A DNA stretch of 64,000 bases from positions 4,960,001-5,024,000 of the forward strand of contig NZ_CP070969.1 of NCBI RefSeq assembly GCF_017086365.1, written 5' to 3'. This DNA comes from Paenibacillus tianjinensis (GTDB lineage Bacteria > Bacillota > Bacilli > Paenibacillales > Paenibacillaceae). Both the position numbers and the translations under genes were made by a program. Below are positions 8,798-16,656 of the stretch, piece by piece. Position 1 is the first letter of the stretch. Every line of letters begins with the position of its first letter. The notes beneath the pieces are model-generated. The model was not told where the DNA came from. It was given only the letters and a program-made list of their open reading frames with translations, and made no database searches.

Positions 8798-9406
8798 CTA
8801 TCCTTGCCGGTTCAGCACGGAAATCCCAAACCGGGTCAGCATGCCGCCAAGCAGCGACAACGGTAATCCGACCACGTTAAAGTAACAGCCCTCAATCTCT
8901 TCCACCAAAGTGGCGCCAAGGCCTTGTATCGCATAGGAGCCGGCTTTGTCGGCAGGCTCTCCGGTCGCTATGTAAGCGGATATTTCCTCTTCGCCGAGTG
9001 TTCTCATCTTTACTGAGGTTACCCGGTGCGCCACTTCGGACTTGCCGTCCGGCAGCCCGATGCAGGCCACGCCGGTATACACCTGATGAGTCCGGCCCTG
9101 AAGCATGCTCAGCATGGCTTTGCTGTCCTGCTCATCCACCGGCTTACCGAGCACCTTGTCATCCAGCACGACAATGGTGTCGCTGCCGACAATAACGGCA
9201 TTCCGTTCTCCGGCGGCAGGCAATACGGCTTCTGCTTTGCGTAAAGCGAGCGTATGCACGATCATCTCCGGTGTAAAGTCCGGCGGCGTACTCTCATCAG
9301 CATCGCTGACCATCACCTCGAAAGGCAAGCCAAGGTTCGACATTAGCTCCCGGCGGCGAGGTGAACCAGAGGCAAGGATAATGAGTCGTGAGTTATCATG
9401 CTCCAC
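8798..9406 (-). CDS. maf: Maf-like nucleoside triphosphate pyrophosphatase
   Basis: Maf proteins hydrolyse non-canonical or modified nucleoside triphosphates to monophosphates and are linked to control of septation in Bacillus. The 202-residue protein carries the diagnostic N-terminal ASGSPRRREL motif and the SDTIVVLDDKVLGKP motif at about residues 74-88. The start is a GTG at 9406; no ATG lies upstream in frame, and AGAAGGGA lies about 13 bases before it. It begins the maf-radC-mreBCD-minCD series. Confidence 0.96.
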   Translation of the reverse strand: MEHDNSRLIILASGSPRRRELMSNLGLPFEVMVSDADESTPPDFTPEMIVHTLALRKAEAVLPAAGERNAVIVGSDTIVVLDDKVLGKPVDEQDSKAMLSMLQGRTHQVYTGVACIGLPDGKSEVAHRVTSVKMRTLGEEEISAYIATGEPADKAGSYAIQGLGATLVEEIEGCYFNVVGLPLSLLGGMLTRFGISVLNRQG

Positions 9407-9442
9407 TGTATAAACGTCCCTTCTGAAGTCAGCAGCTGAAAG

Positions 9443-9688
9443 CTACAGTCTGCGATACAGCCATACGGCTGTAATGATACCGGCGAGACTGAGCAGGCAC
9501 AATTTCAAATGAATAGTGATATCATAGGTTATGATGTCCAAATCGGCTTGCGGCGACCACTTAAGAACAGTCGGGGCTGTAAGAAAAGACAGGGCTTTTA
9601 CAGGCTCCAGCAGCTTGGCGATCCATGCCCCGGCCAGCCAGCCCAGAATAAGAAATAACAGCAGTGTTCCTACATTTTTCTTCTTCAT
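9443..9688 (-). CDS. Small membrane protein, DUF4321 type
   Basis: This 81-residue protein has two predicted membrane helices, at about residues 7-25 (LLLFLILGWLAGAWIAKLL) and 58-78 (HLKLCLLSLAGIITAVWLY). The pattern and its place just upstream of maf match the DUF4321 family of Firmicutes, whose function is not known. A promoter (TTGTAT-17-TATAAT) precedes it. Its position before maf suggests a link with envelope or sporulation functions, but that is inference. Confidence 0.8.
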   Translation of the reverse strand: MKKKNVGTLLLFLILGWLAGAWIAKLLEPVKALSFLTAPTVLKWSPQADLDIITYDITIHLKLCLLSLAGIITAVWLYRRL

Positions 9689-9724
9689 CCACGTCTTCCC
9701 TCGCCATTTTTTGACACCTTAATT

Positions 9725-9753
9725 ATTATACGGTGAAACTGAGTTCAATACAA
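9725..9753 (-). promoter_or_regulatory. Promoter for the DUF4321-maf unit
   Basis: On the minus strand a perfect TATAAT (9725-9730) lies 17 bases from TTGTAT (9748-9753), a weak -35. It is about 37 bp upstream of the ATG at 9688. A GGTAATGATTACC palindrome (9770-9782) lies 16 bp upstream of the -35. Confidence 0.6.
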
Positions 9754-9816
9754 ACTCAAAATCCACATCGGTAATGATTACCATTCAACCCGGTAAAACC
9801 GGATGCTACTGGTATC

Positions 9817-9857
9817 AAAAATCCCCCGGCCAGGGGCGGGACACCGGGCCGGGGGAT
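9817..9857 (-). terminator. Intrinsic terminator after the SPOR-domain gene
   Basis: An 11-bp GC-rich stem (ATCCCCCGGCC / GGCCGGGGGAT) is followed on the minus strand by a short T-run. It lies 14 bp past the stop of the SPOR-domain gene. Confidence 0.85.
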
Positions 9858-9870
9858 GCTATATTTCCTG

Positions 9871-10986
9871 TTAACTAAGCAAGGAGAGCAGGCTCTTCTG
9901 GCCTGCCAGGAAGCTCATCATCGAGTCCTGCACTTCCCAGAGCAGTCCTTGCGCTTGATTCTTATTATATTCGTTAAGTGCTGCAATTCCCTGGCTCACG
10001 GATTTCTCCAGCCCTGCGCAAAGACTCTTCCCCTCGGCAGACAGGCCCGGTTCCAGTCGTTTGACAGCCTCATTCCACTGCATATGAAGATCACTGACAG
10101 CAGCGCTGTTCACATTCCCGCCGGCTCCGCTAAGCAGCGAAGCAGATACGCTGCTCAGCTCATTCACCAGCTTCCCACTGGCAGCAAAGTAGCTGTTCAC
10201 AGCCTCAGAAGCCCCGGCAAAAGCAGCCTGATCCGCGGCCGGCAATGTCACTTCTCTTACGTACAGCTCAATCCCCTGATTCTTAAGTCCGCTGCTAAGC
10301 AGCTTGGCCTGCTCGCGGTCAGGCGACATTCCGGCATACACCCGGTTGCCGCCCTCAGGATCGAAGCCGGCGGCGAGTCCCGCGGCGAGTAATTCCTGCT
10401 GCGCCTGCTGGGCTCCTGCCGGGGTACTGAACACACCGTATTGCAGCAGATAATAGCTCTGCTCTGCAATTGCTACGGGGATGCGGCCTGGAGCAGGGAT
10501 GTCCGGCAGACCGGTGTCGCCGGTAACCGGCTGGCCGGAAGAAGTGTTCGCCTGGCTCTGCACGGCTGCCGTATTGGCTCCGGCAGGCCCGCTGCCGCCA
10601 TCATTCACACCGCTGATGAAGTTCAGCGCCGCGTAGCCCAGCAACACTCCTATCCCCAGCGCTCCGGCAACAGGAAGGGCGAATTTCCACCATTGCGTGG
10701 GCCGGCGGGTCTGGTAAGAGCCTCCATAACTGACTCCGGAGTAGGAGATATCCCCGAAGTTCTCCGGTTCGTCAGCTGGCATAAATTCAGGATACTGGCT
10801 GACAGGCTCTACTTCATAATCTCTATAGGACCAAGTCTTTAAAGGGATTGTCTCCTCACGCTGCTGCGTGCTGCTGTAATCCTTCGCTGTACCGAGACCT
10901 CCGCCGCCTGCACTTATATCCTGCGGTGCTTGTCCGCTCTTGTCCTTGTTCATATCAAAGCGGAATGTCATTCTTCCGTTATTCAA
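9871..10986 (-). CDS. SPOR-domain membrane protein, SpoIIB-like by position
   Basis: The 371-residue protein has a charged cytoplasmic N-terminus, one membrane segment at about residues 107-127 (FALPVAGALGIGVLLGYAALNF) and an extracytoplasmic SPOR domain at about 175-250 (YYLLQYGVFSTPAGAQQAQQ...). SPOR domains bind denuded glycan at division septa. B. subtilis has spoIIB, whose product localises to the sporulation septum, at the same place between the folC and maf regions, so this is probably the counterpart; sequence similarity beyond SPOR is not established. I favour a TTG start at 10986 with GAGGTG upstream; an ATG at 10971 is the alternative. The C-terminal 120 residues are helical and unassigned. 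Confidence 0.8.
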   Translation of the reverse strand: MNNGRMTFRFDMNKDKSGQAPQDISAGGGGLGTAKDYSSTQQREETIPLKTWSYRDYEVEPVSQYPEFMPADEPENFGDISYSGVSYGGSYQTRRPTQWWKFALPVAGALGIGVLLGYAALNFISGVNDGGSGPAGANTAAVQSQANTSSGQPVTGDTGLPDIPAPGRIPVAIAEQSYYLLQYGVFSTPAGAQQAQQELLAAGLAAGFDPEGGNRVYAGMSPDREQAKLLSSGLKNQGIELYVREVTLPAADQAAFAGASEAVNSYFAASGKLVNELSSVSASLLSGAGGNVNSAAVSDLHMQWNEAVKRLEPGLSAEGKSLCAGLEKSVSQGIAALNEYNKNQAQGLLWEVQDSMMSFLAGQKSLLSLLS

Positions 10987-11062
10987 ATCTCACACCTCAC
11001 TATCGTCTATTCGTTAAGAGAATATATGATAGAGAGGGGGCGAATATGCTATTTTGCTATGA

Positions 11063-12247
11063 TTACACCAAACTGAGCACTTTTTCCTTGATATTGCTTG
11101 CCTCATAATACTTCAGCAGTGTCCGGTAGGCCTGATCAGCTATAATCGATCCGAGTTCCGGGGTTTGCAGCAGCTTCACCACTTGTTCGGCAACTTCACC
11201 GGTGGTGTTGGCCAACAGAATGTTCCGGCCCGGCTCGCAATATATTCCCTCCGCACTTTTGTGGCCCGTAACTACCGGTGTCCGCAGCGCCCAAGCCTCA
11301 AGAATTTTCAGCGGGCTGCCGCAGCCTTCACGGAGCGTAGTCACAACCGCCTTCACCCGCCGTATGTATGCGTACATCTCTCCGCTCTCTTCAATGATCT
11401 GCACAGAGGAATCCAGCTTGGCTAAAGCTGCAACCTCCGGATGAACCTCCCTGCTGACTATGTAACATTTGCAGTCTGAAACCTTAGCCTTAATTAACGG
11501 ATACACCTTCTTATGAAAGGTCAACGCTGCATTTTTGCCCTGAGTGGTGTGCATATTCCAGTTAAGCAGGATTGCATTCTCTTTGACGGCAGGCTCGCTG
11601 TATTGATAATCGTCCAGATCGATAAAATGCGGCACGACATGAACCTTGCCGGCATCCGCAAAAGACAGGGCCTTGAACGATAGGGCATCCCACTCGGAAG
11701 CCGTCAGCAGCAAAGCGGTTTTGTTCAATAATTTACGTTCATCCCGCCGGGACAGTGCCGCATTTAACTTATGATAACGTCTGCTCAGACCGCGTTTGCC
11801 GGCAGCCCTTCCCTCTGACTGCATGCTCTCCAGACGCTGTAAATCGGTAATAATTGCAGCTTCCGGCAGCAATGAAGACACTACATCAATGCAGTCGCCA
11901 GGCACTCCCTGCGCAATAAATACATGGCTGTATGCATTCAAGCTGCACAGACGTCTGATTTCTGCCTGCAGATCTTTATCTGCATAACTATGAACAGCTT
12001 TACCCCTAAGCTTATATAGCGAATCCATCAGGGACTTGCGCGGCCTGGGGACTTGATTTACAGTGTGCATCCTAAGCGCAGCATCAGGACGTAATGTTGA
12101 ATCACGCTGGCACTTGCAATATTCAAGCAGATCGATATCGAATCTCTCCAGCAGGATGCTGACCAGACTTTCCGTTCGTATTTCTCCTTCTGGATCATCC
12201 CCCAGACCTTGAATCCGGGCAGAAAGAAACAGCATTCTCTCTCTCAT
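11063..12247 (-). CDS. GT4-type glycosyltransferase (copy 1)
   Basis: This 394-residue protein is a GT-B fold, group 1 glycosyltransferase. The C-terminal nucleotide-sugar-binding half shows EGCGSPLKILEAWALRTPVVTG at about residues 311-332. It aligns along its length with the next gene (12431-13612): both start M-x-E-R-x-LF-x-SA and share Y-K-LRG/WRN, SHVFI, EAxIITD and KILEAWALxTPVV blocks. The two are therefore tandem paralogues. Several residues that are Gly/Thr in the other copy differ here (GCGSPL against GSGTRL), so donor or activity may have diverged. Substrate unknown. It lies between a terminator and the SPOR-domain gene. Confidence 0.85.
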   Translation of the reverse strand: MRERMLFLSARIQGLGDDPEGEIRTESLVSILLERFDIDLLEYCKCQRDSTLRPDAALRMHTVNQVPRPRKSLMDSLYKLRGKAVHSYADKDLQAEIRRLCSLNAYSHVFIAQGVPGDCIDVVSSLLPEAAIITDLQRLESMQSEGRAAGKRGLSRRYHKLNAALSRRDERKLLNKTALLLTASEWDALSFKALSFADAGKVHVVPHFIDLDDYQYSEPAVKENAILLNWNMHTTQGKNAALTFHKKVYPLIKAKVSDCKCYIVSREVHPEVAALAKLDSSVQIIEESGEMYAYIRRVKAVVTTLREGCGSPLKILEAWALRTPVVTGHKSAEGIYCEPGRNILLANTTGEVAEQVVKLLQTPELGSIIADQAYRTLLKYYEASNIKEKVLSLV

Positions 12248-12299
12248 ATCTCTGGCTCCTTGGTTCTATAAAAATAATAAACCTTATATTAACATGCAG

Positions 12300-12334
12300 A
12301 AAAAGCAGGCTGGATACATACCCAGCCGCTTTTT
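12300..12334 (-). terminator. Intrinsic terminator after GT4 copy 2
   Basis: Stem AAAAAGC-A-GGCTGG / CCAGCC-GCTTTTT with a 7-base loop, followed by TTTT on the minus strand. It separates the two GT4 paralogues into different transcription units. Confidence 0.85.
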
Positions 12335-12430
12335 ATAGAACTTTAGTTGTAGATCAATAGTAGCGCAGTTTATTGAAAAAGAATGTCGATTTATGAGAGA
12401 AAATTTTTTTATTTCTAAATATGAAGAGTT

Positions 12431-13612
12431 TTAGACAAGACTCAACAGCTTCTCCCTCACACTGTCGGCCTCATAATTAGCCATCAGCGTCCGATGCGCC
12501 TGCTCCGCCAGAATGGCTCCCTGTTTACGATCTTGGAGCAATTGCACGACACTGGCGGCAAAAGTCACGGGATCATCGGCAATCATAATATTGCTGCCAT
12601 GCTTGTAGAGCAAACCCTCCGCACCTTTGGTACTGGAGACAACAGGGGTCTTCAGCGCCCAGGCTTCCAGTATCTTCAGACGGGTTCCGCTCCCCTCCAG
12701 CAGAGGTGCAATAACCACCTGTGCTCTCCGTACATAATCAGCTACACTGTCTACATAACCAGTGATCACAATGGATGGATCTTTATCTGCCAGCGCAGCC
12801 ACATCAGGATGCACATCCCGGCCTACAATATACCATTTGATCTCCGGAACCTGTGCTTTGATCAGCGGATAGATATCGCGGTAGAAATAGACGGCTGCAT
12901 TAACGTTCGGAAAGTAGTTCATATTCCCGGGAAGGATGATCCACTTTTCTTTCTCCGGTTCTGCTTTTGAACGATAATCGCCGATCCGGATGAAGTTGGG
13001 GATGACATGCACTTTATAGGAATTTTTGGTGGACAGCGCTTTGAAGGACAATCCGTCCTGTTCAGACGTTGTCAGCAGCAGATTGGTCTTATCCATCAGC
13101 TTCAGCTCATCCAGCCGGGTCCAGAACGCGTTCAGCTTAAAATACAGCTTGGCGATACCGTGCTTCTTCTGTGCCAGCTGCGCCGAGAGATTGCTCTCGA
13201 AATTGTGGGCATCCGTAATAATGACTGCCTCCGGCAGTACTCCGCGGACGATATCAATACAGGATCCTAGCAGGCTATGAGAAATAAAAACGTGACTATA
13301 GCTGTTCTGTTTACTAAGCCTAATAATCTGGCTGTGCATATCCATATCTGCATGACTCATATAAGAGCAGTTGCGCCACTTATAGAGTGAACGGAGCATC
13401 GCCTTACGGTAACTCATCCGTCGTTCCACTTCATGCATCGTAAAGGCTGGCACTCTCTCTTGCGGCTTCTGTTCCCGGGGGTTACGGTAGGTTAGCAGGT
13501 CTACCTCATATTTCATCATCAAAATATTCAGAATATTGCCAGTCCGCAGTTTGCCGCCGCTGTCTTGCGGAAAAGGATTCTCAGCGGAAATAAACAGTAA
13601 TCTTTCCTTCAT
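12431..13612 (-). CDS. GT4-type glycosyltransferase (copy 2)
   Basis: A group 1 glycosyltransferase with GT-B fold and 393 residues. The acceptor-side half begins MKERLLFISAENPFPQDSGG; the donor-binding half carries WIILPGNMNYFPNVNAAVYF and LLEGSGTRLKILEAWALKTPVV. The frame is open further upstream, but I start at the ATG at 13612 because GGAGACGAGG lies just before it and homology with copy 1 begins there. The GSGTRLKILEAWA block fits the canonical EGxGxxxLEA signature better than copy 1. Substrate unknown; surrounding wall and spore genes suggest an envelope glycan. Confidence 0.87.
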   Translation of the reverse strand: MKERLLFISAENPFPQDSGGKLRTGNILNILMMKYEVDLLTYRNPREQKPQERVPAFTMHEVERRMSYRKAMLRSLYKWRNCSYMSHADMDMHSQIIRLSKQNSYSHVFISHSLLGSCIDIVRGVLPEAVIITDAHNFESNLSAQLAQKKHGIAKLYFKLNAFWTRLDELKLMDKTNLLLTTSEQDGLSFKALSTKNSYKVHVIPNFIRIGDYRSKAEPEKEKWIILPGNMNYFPNVNAAVYFYRDIYPLIKAQVPEIKWYIVGRDVHPDVAALADKDPSIVITGYVDSVADYVRRAQVVIAPLLEGSGTRLKILEAWALKTPVVSSTKGAEGLLYKHGSNIMIADDPVTFAASVVQLLQDRKQGAILAEQAHRTLMANYEADSVREKLLSLV

Positions 13613-13813
13613 AACCTCGTCTCCTACTCTCCACTTTATCTGTAATTTTTTGGACATATTTATTCATTTAAGATATATTACCCCAAAGCGGCGCGAGTTT
13701 TTGTCGTTTTATGGGATTTTGCAGAAATATTTCAAAATATTTTCCACTCCATAAAGTGCAGTACCGCCATACAACAAGGTTGTACACGCTTCCATTAAAA
13801 TTAAATAAAATTC

Positions 13814-13859
13814 AAAAAAAAGCGTATCCTTTCCGAATGATCAGAAAGAATACGCTTTG
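13814..13859 (-). terminator. Intrinsic terminator after murC
   Basis: Hairpin AAAGCGTAT-CTTTC / GAAAG-ATACGCTTT with small internal mismatch, followed on the minus strand by eight T residues. It ends the valS-folC-murC unit. Confidence 0.93.
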
Positions 13860-13878
13860 AGATACAGCTTCAATCCTT

Positions 13879-15267
13879 TTATGCTTGTTTACCGTGCTCC
13901 TTCAGAGCTTCCGCCAATGTGTACCCGACCTTCCAAATATCTCCGGCGCCCATTGTGAGCACCAGATCGCCTGGAGCAATACGGCCTTGCAGGTCTGCCA
14001 GTACGGCTTCCTTGGTCGGCAGATGCCTTGCCCCGGCGTTGCTGTTCTGAACAATCAGTTCCACTAGTTTCGCAGAGGTCACACCTTCAATCTGCTTCTC
14101 ACCGGCCGGTGAGTAAATGTCGGTAATGATTACCTCATCTGCTTCACTGAAGGCCCGGCTGAACGCATCCAGCAGGAAGAAAGTACGGGTATACCGCTGT
14201 GGCTGGAAGACGGCAATAATCCGTTTGCCGGTAGCTTTGGCGGCGCTGATCGTAGCCTGAATTTCGGTAGGGTGATGCGCATAGTCATCAATCACCAGAA
14301 TATCATTTGCTTCGCCCAGCACCTGGAACCGGCGTTTGGCACCGTGAAATTTCACTATAGCGTCTGCGATGGCCTCGAAAGCGATGCCTGACTTCAGGCA
14401 GGCGATTACCGCAGCCATTGAATTATACAGATTGTATTTTCCGGGAATGGACAGCTCAATCCGTCCCAGCACTTGACCACGGCTGCTCATCGTATAGGAG
14501 ACCAGCCGGTCGCCCAGCACGATGTCAGTGGCGGTATAATCCGCATCCGGCGAATGAATGCCGTAAGTGATGACATTGCCTTTCACTTCGGACAAAAGCG
14601 AGCTTGCCGTCTCGTCATCAGCACAGACAATGGCCGTGCCGTCTTCACGAAGCTGATTCATAAACTGGACGTAGGCAGCCTTCAGCTTGCCAAAATCGCC
14701 GCCATAGTTCTCCAGATGATCCGCTTCAATATTAGTCACAATGGCCAGCCAAGGGTGGTACTGGAGGAAGGAGCCGTCGCTTTCATCCGCTTCGGCCACG
14801 ACGAATTCTCCTTGTCCGGCCTTGGCGTTGGTGCCGACATTCATAATTTCCCCGCCGATAATATATGTCGGGTCCACTCCGCATTCCTCCATGATCAAAG
14901 CGATCATCGAGGAGGTAGTTGTTTTGCCGTGCGCCCCTGCAACGGCAACTCCCTTGCGTTCATTCAGCAGCCGGGCAAGCATTTGGGAACGGTGCAGAAC
15001 CGGGATTTTGAGACGCTCCGCCTCCACCCATTCCACATTGTCACTTGCCAGTGCCGTAGAGTAAACTACGAGATCCGCACCTTTTACCTGCTCCGCAGTA
15101 TGTCCGATATAAACCTTGGCACCTTTGGCAATCAGTTTCTCTGTCAATTCCTGAGCTGCCACATCGGAGCCCGTAACCGTATATCCCATCTCAAGCATTA
15201 CCCGGGCAATCGCGCTCATTCCGTAGCCGCCGATCCCTATAAAATGCACACGTTCAGTAGTATCCAA
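13879..15267 (-). CDS. murC: UDP-N-acetylmuramate--L-alanine ligase MurC
   Basis: MurC joins L-alanine to UDP-MurNAc, the first amino acid step in peptidoglycan precursor synthesis. The protein shows the N-terminal FIGIGGYGMSAIARVM nucleotide-sugar motif, the ATP-binding GAHGKTTTSSMI loop, and the Mur ligase blocks VVAEADESDGSF and DDYAHHPTEIQAT. The frame stays open to 15324, but that would overlap folC by 50 bp. A TTG at 15267, 7 bases after the folC stop, gives 462 residues starting just before TERVHFIGIGG, where MurC proteins normally begin; I choose it. The placement after folC is unusual compared with Bacillus. Confidence 0.95.
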   Translation of the reverse strand: MDTTERVHFIGIGGYGMSAIARVMLEMGYTVTGSDVAAQELTEKLIAKGAKVYIGHTAEQVKGADLVVYSTALASDNVEWVEAERLKIPVLHRSQMLARLLNERKGVAVAGAHGKTTTSSMIALIMEECGVDPTYIIGGEIMNVGTNAKAGQGEFVVAEADESDGSFLQYHPWLAIVTNIEADHLENYGGDFGKLKAAYVQFMNQLREDGTAIVCADDETASSLLSEVKGNVITYGIHSPDADYTATDIVLGDRLVSYTMSSRGQVLGRIELSIPGKYNLYNSMAAVIACLKSGIAFEAIADAIVKFHGAKRRFQVLGEANDILVIDDYAHHPTEIQATISAAKATGKRIIAVFQPQRYTRTFFLLDAFSRAFSEADEVIITDIYSPAGEKQIEGVTSAKLVELIVQNSNAGARHLPTKEAVLADLQGRIAPGDLVLTMGAGDIWKVGYTLAEALKEHGKQA

Positions 15268-15274
15268 CAGTTCG

Positions 15275-16651
15275 TCACCAGCCTTTTTCAGAATCGGGTT
15301 GCCGCAAAAGCGTACTGCGCACATCGGAGATCAGATACAGTGTGCCGGACACGACCGCAAGATCTTTTTCTGACGTGATCGACTGCAGCTGCTGCAGCGC
15401 CTTACCCCAATTACGTTCTACTATGATTTCCAAATTTTCTTTGGCATATTTCTCCCGCAGACGTTCTGCGATGGCCTGCAGTTCTTCCGCGTCCATTTTC
15501 TTCCGGAAATCCGGTTCGGTCAGGATGAGCGTATCCACTATAGGCAGTATATGCTTGAAGTATGACTCATGATGCTTATTTGCCAGCATCCCCATGAGCA
15601 AATTTAATTTGCCGTACTTATAAAACTGCGGCAGGCTTTTGGCCAGACTCTCCGCACCTTCGGGATTATGTGCCCCGTCGAGTACTATCCGCGGAGAGCG
15701 GCCTACTTCCTCCAGCCTTCCAGCCCAGAACGTATTCTTAAAGCCTTCCAGCACATCCTCGTCCTCCAGCATGAACGCCATGTATTGACGAAGAACCTCC
15801 AGCGTCATCATGGCCCCGGCCGCATTACTCAGCTGATGCTCGCCTTTCATGCCAATGCCAACGTCCAGTGAACGGAACGGACCTTTAAAGTTAAACCGCT
15901 GTACACCATCCTCAATCCCAATCAGATCATAGCTGAAATCTTCTCCCGCCAGATAGAGGGTTGAGCGGCAGGCTGCCGCTTTGGCCTTAAGCACAGCGAT
16001 AACTTCGGGCTGGCTCACGCAGCTGACTACAGGAACTCCCGGCTTGATGATTCCGGCTTTCTCACCGGCAATCTTCTCCAGGGTATCTCCCAGCACATCG
16101 GTATGATCATGGCCGACATTTGTAATCACGGACACGACAGGCGTCACGATGTTCGTTACATCCAGCCTTCCCCCAAGACCCGTCTCCCATACGACTACAT
16201 CGGGATAACAGCGCTCCGCATAGTAGAGGATAGCCAGCGCCGTAGCCACCTCAAACATCGTGGGTGAACCCAGCTCAGTCCCGGCAATTTCTTCGACGAG
16301 CGGACGCAGCTTCTCTGCAAGCTCGGCGAGCGTCTCTTCAGGAATATCCATGCCATTATACTGAAAACGGTTGGTGAATTTGGTGATATAGGGAGAAGTG
16401 AACGTTCCAACGCTATACCCGCTCTTCAGCAGCACACTTGTCAAAAAAGCGCAAGTCGAGCCTTTGCCGTTCGTCCCTGCTACATGAATGAACTTCAGCT
16501 TGCGGTGCGGATTGCCCAGCTTCTCCATCAGCACTTCAATCCGCTCCAGCCCCGGACGGATGCCGAAAGGAATCAAACCGTTAATCCAGTCGACCGCTTC
16601 TGTATAAGAACTTAAGGGAGCGGTACCGCCGCTCCCGATCATCTCTTCCAT
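15275..16651 (-). CDS. folC: Dihydrofolate/folylpolyglutamate synthase FolC
   Basis: FolC adds glutamate residues to folates and, in many bacteria, also makes dihydrofolate. The 458-residue protein has the Mur-ligase-type P-loop GTNGKGSTCAFL near residue 60, the ETGLGGRLDVTNIV motif near 156 and the C-terminal VLDGAHNPEGAESL motif near 325. It follows valS by 5 bp and precedes murC by 7 bp, so the three genes are co-transcribed. The valS-folC pair is conserved in Bacillus. Confidence 0.97.
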   Translation of the reverse strand: MEEMIGSGGTAPLSSYTEAVDWINGLIPFGIRPGLERIEVLMEKLGNPHRKLKFIHVAGTNGKGSTCAFLTSVLLKSGYSVGTFTSPYITKFTNRFQYNGMDIPEETLAELAEKLRPLVEEIAGTELGSPTMFEVATALAILYYAERCYPDVVVWETGLGGRLDVTNIVTPVVSVITNVGHDHTDVLGDTLEKIAGEKAGIIKPGVPVVSCVSQPEVIAVLKAKAAACRSTLYLAGEDFSYDLIGIEDGVQRFNFKGPFRSLDVGIGMKGEHQLSNAAGAMMTLEVLRQYMAFMLEDEDVLEGFKNTFWAGRLEEVGRSPRIVLDGAHNPEGAESLAKSLPQFYKYGKLNLLMGMLANKHHESYFKHILPIVDTLILTEPDFRKKMDAEELQAIAERLREKYAKENLEIIVERNWGKALQQLQSITSEKDLAVVSGTLYLISDVRSTLLRQPDSEKGW

Positions 16652-16656
16652 GTCCC

